Positions 28,301 through 40,300 of a stretch of 64,000 nucleotides of DNA are shown one piece after another (position 1 is the stretch's first letter; each line of letters opens with the position of its first letter). The DNA is taken from contig OZ021730.1 of NCBI GenBank assembly GCA_963978545.1, positions 13,337,796-13,401,795 on the forward strand, written 5' to 3'. The stretch comes from Linyphia triangularis (taxonomy: Eukaryota; Arthropoda; Arachnida; Araneae; Linyphiidae). Under the pieces are notes generated by a model. It searched no databases. It had not been told where the DNA came from and saw only the letters and a program-made list of their open reading frames with translations. A program made the position numbers and the translations under genes.

Positions 28301-31300
28301 CAAGCGATGAACATTTATGGGACTGATGTTCAGTTAGGAAAAGAAGAGTGCATTAATCATGTTGGCAAAAGAATGGGCACTGTTCTAAGTAAAGTTGTTG
28401 ACACAGAGAAAAAGAAAGGTGTAACATTGGGTGGAAAGAAGCATGGCGGTTAGAGAGACTCTACAATAAAAAAAATTACTCGCTACTACCAAAATGCCAT
28501 ATTTCGCAATAAGGGAAATGTTGAGAAAATGAAAACTGATATTTATGCAATATTACTTCATTGCAAGTCTACCGACAATCACCCACAGCATTCGAAATGT
28601 CCTCAGCACGCAGAATCTTGGTGTTTTTATAACCGAGACATAAGTAAAAATGAAATACCCCAGTCGAATGTTAAATTAATAGGAACCTCATTAACCGACA
28701 TTATTGTTAGTAAAATATTGCCTGTATTTCAAAGGCTCGTAGCTGATTCCTTACTGAAAAGATATTGCAAAGCAGGCACAAAATAGGAATGAATCTATAC
28801 ACAGCATCATTTGGAGGCATTCACCAAAAAGCGACAATTCCTCGAGGATACGTGTAAGAATTGCTGCTGCAAGAGCAGCAATGGATCCAGGAATACAGGA
28901 ATGAAATCATTGATTCCAAAAGTCATGGAAACATCCTTGCTATCACCAGGGAGAGAGCTTCTATGACAGTAACAAAACGAAAGGACGTAATTAGATTTCG
29001 TAGAGCACAACACAAATCTACTGCAACATTTAAAAGCTACAGTAGAAAGATTTTAATGGCAAAATTTAAGCTTAATTAATTATTAGTAGAAAAAGTGACG
29101 TAGCATATAAATCAGGAGTCTATTAGTAATGTAATCTATAGATGGTAAGATGTTTTCTGCTTAGCAACTTTAACTCAATTTTCTCAATGATGACAATTTT
29201 CATGTTTTTACAACTTTAAATTGCTATTCTAAAAAAAGTATTTGATGAAACTGTATGAAATTTGGAACAATGCATATTCAAATACTTCACTTTAATGTCT
29301 TTTCGGATTTTGAAAATATATAATTTTTATTTAAAAAAAAAAAAATTAAAAGAAAAATTTTAATGCGTAATTGGATAAAAAAAAAAGTTCATATTTTTAA
29401 AAAAAATTCTATGGCAAATATCAAAAAAATTAAAAGACAGATTTTAGCTCACATTATTGTGTCTGTAAAAATGTAAAAACTTTGTGTTTTTGCCCAAAAA
29501 AATTGACTTATATCAAAATTTATAAGCGACTTTTTTTTAGAAAATTAAATTTTAATTTAAAATTTGTGACTATGATATTATGCTAATATACTTTGTTTAA
29601 ATATGCAGGAAAAAAAATCACAATCATATCTTCAAAATTAAAAAAGAAAGAAAAAAGCGTCCTGTACTCCTTTAAAGAGAATTGCCTCACAGCTGGCGGA
29701 CATTGGAAAACCTATCTAAGACTTATGAGGTATCGGGCGTTTCAGGTGATCCATTATTTACTTCCAAGAGCACAATGGTACCTTCCAATCTATCTACAGG
29801 CGTGAGGATGACAATTTTAAGTCCAAGAAGGTTGTCAAAGAACTGCTAGCGGGAAAAGCAAGACTGAAACAGAGTTGTAAGGACCAAGAGCGAGTCCTAA
29901 CAACTACCAGATCAAGCAAATGAATCATCATAGGTAGCGCTTAAAAGAAATGACCGAAGCAAGAAAACCCTACCCAACAGACCAAGAGCCGAGCAACGAT
30001 GCCAGAATCAGAAGAAACGTTCCCATCCAAAATCGAAAAAAGCTACTGATATTATCGCCGGAGTCCAACTCAAGTGGAGGTACAAGGACAGAAAATCTCC
30101 ATTGGGTTTTCAACACTGCCACAGCTTCCCATTTTTGTATATCCCAATATCCCAAATGTAGTAAAGGAAAATTAACTGCAAAAGAATGCTATAAAAAAGG
30201 AATAAAGACAATTGAAGAATTAAATGAAAGAGAAAGAGAGCTGCTTATTTTAAGAACCAATGTCTAAGATGGAACTGAGAAAGATATTTGTTTCCACAAT
30301 GAAAGTTTATTTTTAAATAGTTTTAAATTTCATCAGAAAGCCTGCAGTGTCCTTTGAAGAGTCATAAAACTCAAGTAAAAAAGGATTTGAGAACTATTAC
30401 TTTACTTTAATCAAAAGAAACCCTAAATTGAAATAAGGGACAAAGCTATGCGTAAATAAATCTAGGCGAAATAAATTTTAGTGACAGTGCTATTAATGAC
30501 AAATTTGATTTACATCTAGATGACAATCCTTTCATTCATAAAGAAGTGTCACAAAAACTCAATACAAATCTTACAGAAATAGACTGCTCACCTTTATGAT
30601 TACATGGTTTGGCTGAGTACAGCAAGACATCATATGGAAAACAAAAAGAAAAATTTAAAAGAGTATTGGATGTAGAAATTCCAATTGAAGAACTTGAAAT
30701 AGTGAAAAACTATGATATGGACAAACCAGTGGAAATTCTGAAGAAAAGCTTCAAATGTGCACATAGAAAGGCGCAGATGCATACAAGATCAGCTTCGTTA
30801 TCGTAGTCATGTAAAAAAAATACAAAAACTTTCGTTGTGTCTGGCTATTTAGTTCGACAAGCACAGAAATTTACTAGTGAAAAGGGATTCTTAGCCATAT
30901 CTGATCAAAGACAAAGAAAAAAATTCAAAGCTGGAAGTATCAAGAGGACACAAATTTTTTATGAGATTGACGTGTATTCCTAGAAAGAAGCAAATGCAGA
31001 TGCTGTTTAGTAATTAGAAATGAATGTAGGTGGCGGCATGTGTCTGTCAGATAATATTATCTTGCACTTAAACCAACCAGTGACATGTGCCACATTTTTT
31101 ACTGTGTGTTTGGGTCTGGTGTGTGTTGGTCTCATGTGCCTATGATGATCCACTGAAGTTTTAACCTTTTGAAACATGTTTTTAATGTAAAGTTTACAGA
31201 CCATTTCAAGTAATAAAAGGATTATCACTGATAAAGCTGGTGTGATCTGTTGGCCTGGATAGAATACTGCCCAGACCTAACCTAACCAACCCTCAAAATT

Positions 31301-34300
31301 ACAGATGCTTACAAGACCAGCTTCATTATCGTGGTCACATAAAAAAAAAACAAGAAACTTTTGGTGTGTCAAGCTATTTAGTTCAACGAGTACATACATT
31401 TACTAGTGAAAAGGGATTCTTAGCTGTATCTGATCAAAGACAAGGCAAAAAAGTCAAAGCTGGAAGTATCGAGAGGACAAAAAATCTTCTATGAGAGTGA
31501 CGAGTATTCTAGAATAATGCCTAGAATGAAGGAAGCAATCAGCATTGGAAATAAAGAATCTGAAAGAAAGCAGCTTTTGTTCAGGCTCTCCGCTACCGTC
31601 CATCTTAACTTTTCCACTTAATGCTAAGTCTATGAGAAAATCTCTATATTCAGACTCCTAAAATGGAAAGGAGTTATGCGAATATATTTTTATGCGGTTT
31701 GTTTTGTTGGATAGACGTAACTTTAATCCATATTTTCATGTTTTTTACCTAAAATGTCGCTAAGTTTATTAAAATATAAAATTTTTACTTTAACATCGTA
31801 TTAAAAAAAGATTAAAAGAATTATTGAAAAAATAACTATATAGATAGGAATAAAGATAAATTTTTTTAAATCCAGAACATATTTTTAAGTTATTTTTGTG
31901 TTTCTCAAAACCGTCAAGTTTACAGAAACTTTAAAGCTATATTTAAAAAAAATCATCTCTATGCAAATCCCGCTTTCAGAGGGGGACGCTAGGCGCAGCA
32001 TGGCCCTAGTGAAGCCCTTGCACCATAAAACCCTAACCAACCAATCAGGGTGGGGGGGCGCAGGTACTTTCCTCCATTCAGAGCGCGGAGAGACAAGTGA
32101 TTTATTATCTTGATCCTGGCTGGACTAGTTTACTTTATACAATAGAACCCTTTCTTTAGCGTTCACTCCAGGAGACTCAGTTTAGTATGATTATTGAGAT
32201 TGCCTTTTAATATATTCTCATAAGATTTAAAAATAGAGATTATACTTTCATTTTTCTGATAAAATAAATGCAGGGAAAAATAAACTGAGGACAAGGGGTT
32301 GAAACAAAAATCTTAAAAGTTTATTTATAACATAATCAACACTACTACCTCACTGGCAGTCAGAAACCATTTGCCCTGTTCCACAAGAAACTTTCTCTTA
32401 TATAACAAATAAATTTGCATAATACAAAGAATGCATGCCTAGAAAAATACCACAGTTGACCAATCAAAATTCAGAAACACCCAACACAAATATTATTAAA
32501 CTTTCAAGGAAGAAACCATACAACTCAACTTAAAACTTTAGCTGAAGCAAAAGGTAAACAATAGTTTGAAAAGTGGGCGGTTCACTCACAGCACAGGTTG
32601 GGAAAAAGTATGAAGACAGGTACATTAACAAGTAAGTTAAATAAACTGTTTATCCAACACCTTTGAATTTCAACATTATGGAATTAGAAAATGATGAAAA
32701 TCCTGAGCCAGTTAGTGAAACACAGGGCAAGAAAAAGAGAAGGAAAGTGAGCCATTCTAAAAAAAAACCAATTGAAACTGTTCTTTGGAAACAAAAAGAC
32801 CATGAGAACTTTGACTCTTCCTTTCAAGAAAAGTTTTCAGATCGACCTATTGAAATATTAACACTGTCTGAATACCTCAAACAATTTTGTGATGCTGATA
32901 TAATAAATAATTTGGTCAATCAAACAAATATTTGTTCGTGCAAAAAAACTGTAAATTCAATAAATACAAATATAGGTGAAATGGAGGTGTTCCTTAGGAT
33001 TCATTTCAAGATTGGGCTAGTGTCCATGTCTGCGTACATCTACAGCGTTCCGACTCAAATCACAGAATGAAAATCAATGACTTTTCAATGACTTTTAAGG
33101 ACCTAATTAATGTTTGTAAGGACCTATGAAATTTTTTTTTCAGGCATCATGTCTATATTTATATTTTTAATAAAGTATATTCTTCCAAAAAAGTTACAAG
33201 TTGGTGGATGCGTAATACAAATATGTCAGAAAATTCTGATACGGTGCAGATGAGTGGCGGTCACGCGGAGATAGCAAGTCCGAGTTGTATTTTTATAAAT
33301 TTTGCAGTTGGACAAAATCTGTAAAAATTAAGGACTTTTAAGGACTTCTAAGCATTTTCAAGGACTTTTAAGCATCTCTTTGCATTTTCAAGCACTTTCA
33401 AAGCCTTGAAAACCAGTTCAAAAATATTAAGCACTTTTAATAACCGTGGGAACCCTGATCTACTACTGGAGTGACTCCACAAGATTCCCCTTGATTGCCG
33501 TCAATATGTCTTGAAATCGCTTTCAAACTTTAAGACAATATCTTCATGTCAACGATAACAACAAAAATGTACCTCATGGTCAACAGACAGTATAAAATTA
33601 GGCAACCGATAGTTGTGATTCATGAGAACTTCAAAAAAGTAGATAACGAAGAACATATCAGTGTTGACGAATTCATAATCCCAGTCAAGCGCAAGAGCAA
33701 ACTGAAGCAGTATAATAAAAACAAGCCGCACAAGTGGGGTATAAAAGTTTTTGCACTGTGTGTGGTGTAAGTGGCATGTTGTATAACTTCCGAGATTGAT
33801 ACGGGAAAGGATACAGTAGTGGACAAAACAAAACTGGGAATCGGTGGTGATATTGTTTTGCGCTTGGTGGAAACTGTCACTAAAAATAAAAACCAGAAAC
33901 TTTATATAGATAACTAGTTTTCTTCGTACCATTTAGCTATTAAACTTCAAGCCTGTAAGTTAATGATGGCAGGAACTGTACGTGAGAATCGGATCCCTAA
34001 AAATCCCAAAAAGAAGCCCTATTCGCTAAAACTGAAAACGATTTAAAAGCCACTGGTCGGAGTAGTTATGATTTTGCTTCTGATGATAAAAATGTTGAAA
34101 TCTTAAAATGGCTCAACAACAAATGTGTCACTGAGATTTCTACATTTTGTGAGATTGTGAAAGTGAAAGATGTACGCAGATGGTCTGTTGCATCGAAAAA
34201 CTTTATGGATGTCAAGAGACAACATATCATTGACGTGTACAACAAAGGAATGGGGGAAGTAGATTTAATGGATATGCTCGTTGAAGTTTATCGTATAGAT

Positions 34301-37300
34301 ATACGTGGAAAAAGGTATTATTTGAGATTCACTCCATTTTCCATTTATTAGACATTTGCATTGTAAATGCATGGCTTCTGTACCAAAGACTTTGCTACAG
34401 TTATCAGGTGCTAAAGCAAAGCATATGTCATTGTATGACTTTAAATCATCTATTGTCAAAGCACTTTTGATGATAAACCAATGTCAGCGGCCCAAGAGAC
34501 GACCACCAAAACCTTCTGATAACTCTCCAAAAAAATCAGGAAGGCATCATCGATAAGGCCAATTCTTGATATAAGATATGACAATATCGTGCATTGACCT
34601 TCTCACACAGAAGAGAGAAAAAAATGTAAATTATGTATCAAATGTTATTCTAGAGTACTGTCCGAAAAGTGCAATGTGCATCTATGTTTAAACTAATGCA
34701 AAAACTGTTTGAAAGCTTTCCATATAAAGTAATTAATGTTATGTGTTTAGTTCTTTTTAATAAATGTATTGTTTAGCATTAACTACTATGTCAGTAAATA
34801 TAATTTTAAATTATTACATTTTTTTAAAAGTGGATAATTTCTTAAAAAAATGTTCAATGTACTTTCAAATTATTTTCCACCAACTCCCAACGATTCCAAA
34901 TGGAATCGACTCCACTTAGACTTGTTCGTTACCTAATGCCTAATGATACCATGTGGAATCATTCTGAATTTTAATTAATTTTTTTTTTTTTAAATTGCAT
35001 TTAACCTTGTTATTCTGGATACCAAATGAGTAATTTTATAAATTTCAGATTTTTAAAATGAAAAATAAATAATTGGGATTGAAAGGGTTTTAACTTAACA
35101 TAATAAGTAAAACAACACAGTTGCAAAATAAAATGCAAACTGTACATGGGACACATGCAAAAGAATGGAGTACCATTAGGGTGCAGTTATACAGTTGTAT
35201 CCATTTTAAAAATCAAGCAATTCAAAGAGATATGATTCCCACCGTTATCAGTGTTTACCTTGCCCTGTATTCTCATACTTAACATGAGGATTTTTATAAT
35301 TTCTAATGGCTAAATTGCTCATCCTACCTTCAAAACTGTTTTAAAGTGATGGAAAGTTCTTAATACATTAAAACTTTCCAAAAACGCATCTCATGGAAGC
35401 ATCCGACACAGATAAGCAGTAGAAAGGTAGGAACATTATTGTGTGTTAAATGCCAACTCAAGACAACAATTTGGAGGAATAAGAGCTTTGGTCTTAGAAT
35501 GCAATAAGACGGATTGCTTTGTAAACTTCCCAGGAGCGCAAAGATAATTAAATTCAACTTTTTTTACCATAATTACGTTAACTTGATCTAGGCAAGTCTT
35601 TAATTATGAAATATTGGTTTTTAAATCGCGTTTATTAATATGTAATGGTATATTTTATTCCACTTTTGCTTTAAATAAATGATTAAAAAATATGAATATC
35701 ATGCTATACGTAAACCAGTGCAAGTAAGTTTCTCATAGAAAGGTCTCCAGGAAGGCGTTTATCTCTTGACACAGCTAACACAAAGCTACAAATAAATCTT
35801 TTGAAAATTGTAAGACAATTCAAATCATACAACATGCAAGAAGGCTTCATTGGAAAATGCCGCACCTTCAGAACATAAATGCATTAAGCATTGGGATGGA
35901 TCCTACTCATCAGTGAAGTCGGATATGGATATAATCGTTGAAGGGTTCCTATCCAGTGTCGCCACTTGCGGTGCGAAATACCATCAAGTCATTGCTGATG
36001 GTAACCGCTAAGTTTATAAAAAAATACTGGAAAACAATAATTACGAAATATGACAGTAAAAAAAATGTAATGCAAAAATCATTTACTATACAACAAACTT
36101 AGAGAAATGACTGCCAATAGTAGACTGCGAAACGTAAACTTATGAAAAGTAGTAAAAACCAAGATATTGCGATTGCGCAATAGCATTGTAAAGGCAGTAG
36201 AATACCAAAAAAATAAAAATATTAACCTTTTAGAAAAAATTAAATATTTATGCGGGGATATTTTGAACGCTTCAGCACATGTGTTTGGGGAGCATAAGAA
36301 CTGCCGAAAATTACATGGAGGAAATGAAAGGAACCGAATTCATCTATCACTATTAATTGTATCACAGATAATTCTAAAAGCCTGGTATTTGATGTCACGA
36401 AGTATCTTGTAGAAGAGTTCAACTCTACAATTGCAAAATTCTTAGGTGGAAAAAGAATATACTTTAGTTTGAAGTATTTTTCCCAAGCCTAATGCAATAC
36501 GGCTGCCGTTTCTCACACCAGCTAGCAAAGTATTGCAAACCCTCAACAAATACAATCCGGGAAAATATGTGAAGAAATTAGAAAATAAAAGAACAGCTGA
36601 TAGGGATGCTGAAGCAGAAGACAATTCAAATCGTAAAACATGCATGAAGGCTTCATCGGGAAATATTGCATCTTCGAAACATAAATGCATAAGGGATGAA
36701 TCCTACTCATCAATGAAGTCGGATATAATCGTTGAAGGGTTCCTATCCAGTGTCGCCACTTACGGTGTGAAATACCACCAAGTCATTGATGATGGTAACC
36801 GCAACGTTTATAAAAAAAAGACTGGAAAACAATCCATACAAAAATATGACAGTAAAAAAATGGAATGCAAAAATTATTTACTGAGCAACAAACTTAGAGA
36901 AATGATTATCAATAGTAGAGTTCGAAACGTAAACTTACGAAAAGTAGTAGGCACCAGAGGCGGTTCCATGGGGGGCCTATAGCCCCCCCCCCCCCTCCCT
37001 AAGATTTTGAATTTTTTTTAAATGTATTTCCAGATACAAATATTTAAGAAAAAGTTTAATTTCCGGGCAGAAAATCTCACTTTTGCTCCCCCCCCCCCCA
37101 AGTAATATATGAAAAAACGTGCCTGCCTTTCTCCCCCCAATTCTCCATAAAAGATAAAAGAATGTCATAGTTTTCGGCGTTTTGGCCAAAGTTCAAGTGT
37201 CCTGTTAACAGACTAAGAATAGACTGCGATCAATTTTTTCCCAACATTTTTATTCTTCTACAGATATTTGGAACAATCCCCGTTACAACAAGAACTCCCG

Positions 37301-40300
37301 AAAGAAGCTTCTTCACATTACGAAGGATTAAAACATATTTAAGAAGCCACATGGGCCAGCCAAGATTAAATGGACTAGCACTAGCAAATATTCAAAAGGA
37401 TAGAAACATCTCCATAGAAGACGTCATTAACATCTTCAGTCACAAAAAAACAAGACGAATGAAAATTGCAAAAGCTAACACAAAGCTACTAATAAATGTT
37501 TTGAAAATTCTAAGACAATTCAAATCGTACAACATGCACGAAGGCTTCATAGGGAAATGTTGCACCGTCAGAACATAAATGCATGAAGAATTGGGATCAA
37601 GGTTCGTACACTAGAAGGAGAAAAAAATTCAAGGACTTTTCAAGGATTGCATTTATCAACACAAATACATTTAAAAAAATACCAATTTTCTTTTATTGGC
37701 AAACGGTGCATGTTCAAATTGAGCAAGTACAAAAAAATTTACTATAAGTTTCAATAAAAAAAAATTTTAAGGTTAGGGTAGACCGGGGGATTGCCGTCAC
37801 TCCCGATATTCTAGTCAAGGACACCGGTTAGCCGTCCTGACAGCTCCTGACCTCTAGCGAACGATGCTACAACTAATGCCCCGAGTGGATGGCAGCCATT
37901 GCTGAAATTCAGAAAGCTCATAACATCAAAATATTACGCTCAGATTCAAACACAAATGGATTTCTTTAAAAAAATCACAAGGTCTTTTTTGTATGGCACA
38001 TCCCAACTTTGAAAATACAAACGAAATGAATCCCGACTGCATATCTGACAAATATCCCTTTGAAATCAAATGTATGGACTCGTGTTTTGCACTTTGGACA
38101 AGAACAAAAAATTAACGGAATAAACAAGCGTAACAAGTATTTCATCCAAGACCAAATGCATGTATGTAATTGTAAGTATTGTTTATTTGTCTTGTCGACA
38201 AAGAAAGGTCTGAAATTCAAAAAAGTTTGGAGAGACTATTGCTTCTGGAAAAATGAAGTGAAGAAGAAATAGAAACATTTCTACTTTGATTGTCAGTTGC
38301 TGGTATTAATAGATCCAAATTTCACTAGATCAATGAGAATCAAAGATCTGGTATCAGTACTAGAAACAATACAGAAAAAGAAAGATTTATCAAAAAGAAA
38401 AAGGTAAAATTTAAGAATATAATGAATATTGCATATATGCATGCATTCTAAATGTGTAATCATACTTTAAGCAAATAGAATATACCTTTTAAACATGAAT
38501 GGAATGTTTTCTCTTAAACAAAGGGTCTTTTGTGCTGTTAGAATCAATTAGGTATTATTCCTACAATTTTTAATTGCCTAAAATGTTTTGTATAATTCTT
38601 GAGCATTGGCTATGCATCTGCAGCATAAGGTAGACATTCTGTATACCTTTTTAAAAAAATTATTTCGAAAAGCCTCTAAAGATAATGAAAATGTGAAGCT
38701 AATTCGACTTTTTATTCAATGCTTAATAAGTTTTATTTTTTTAACAATTATTTTTAATATAATAGTGTGATGTGAATAAAGCTGTTCTCATAAAAGTGGC
38801 AAGTGCTCTTTATTTTTTTTGCCATTCATTCATGTTTTTTCAGCGTACCTGTGATTGGTGGATTCCATTTCCAGAAGGATACTTCTCAATTGTGACAGAT
38901 TGTCCATTGATGTTGATTGTCAGTTTGCCTGAGATGGGAGTTTTCCGGGTTTCCGCCCATTCATAACACAAATGAGGGGCAGTTTCTTGTTGACCTTCCC
39001 CAAAAACAGATCATTTTCCCTTGCAAAATTATTTGCTGTTCTATTTTTAATTATGTTTACCATAATTTCTCTATGTAACCACATAATTACAATACAAATA
39101 ATCTTTTTATATATTCAGCTATTCATAATTAAACAAAAAAGAATTCTTGGCAGTGTCTGACCTTCCGGGTCAAATGGGTGACTATCTCTTCACTAGGGTA
39201 GACCGAGGGATTGCAGCCACTCCCGGTATTCTAGTCAAGGACACCGGTTAGCCGGCCTAACAGCTCCTGACCTCTAGTGAACGATGCTACAACTAATGCC
39301 CCAAGTGGATGGCAGCCATTGTGCGTTGTTTTGTTTTTACAGTGACGAACGTTGTTTTGAAGAAGTTTGATCTTATTTATCCACTTTGAATAAGCTGAGG
39401 TATGTGCCTTTATATGTTACAATGCCTGCATTTGCTATGAATAATCTTTAACAAGAAATATTTTAGCCTACATTTTAATCAACAATATTGATCACTTCCG
39501 TTTGTTTTGATGTGTTTAAATCTACGTTTCTTCCATCTTGTCGAAATGGGGTTATGACGCCACCTCTCCAGGGGTGATGCCGCCATGGTGGCGGCATTGC
39601 CCCCGGACGCATCTTTCCACAGTATAGGTCAAAAATTTTTTTTTAAAGGAACGAAAATGCGCAAAAGTAAACTGTGCTTGGTAAAAACTTTTTTGGAAAT
39701 CTTCGAGGGATTTTTTTTTTTAATTGTGCAACTAGCCCCTAGTCGAGTAACATGTTAAAGTATTATTGAAAAAGTATTAAGTTTTACATTATCATGGATC
39801 TATTATTAGGTTTCTTTATACTGTACAATATAATGACATATCTTCACAATGTACAAAATCATGTGTCAATTTTGCTTCAAGAAGCTTAATATATATATAG
39901 CATATAATTTCATTTGGGCTTTTGTTTTGTAAGTTTTGGAATACTTTATCATAATGTAGTAATTTTTCCATACCCTTAGTCTCTTTTGGGGTTTTAATGC
40001 AATGGTACACTTCCAGTATACACATTCTATGATAAAAGAGTCGTTCTTTCAGTAGGAGCAAGTACAAAAACTGTTTGATCTACATGATTAGTATAGAGCA
40101 TTTAGTCAAATACCCAGTTGATATTTTTATTATAATTGGTGTTACCTTATTTTTTGCAGATGGAACTAGCACCAGGAATTTTTATTAAAAAAAATCAATG
40201 GTTGAAGATTGTATCCAGCAAAAAACTCAACGAGTCAAGATTGGCCCGCAATCTTGCTTGTGGGGCTCAGAAACCCTAAAGGAAAGAAGTGTGTCAGGCT

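Noticed and set aside
31280..31300. Telomere-like CCTAACCTAACC
   Set aside because: Only two units; chance in an AT-rich region.
38772..38966. Plus-strand frame of 64 codons between direct repeats
   Set aside because: No similarity recognised, no splice context; likely chance.
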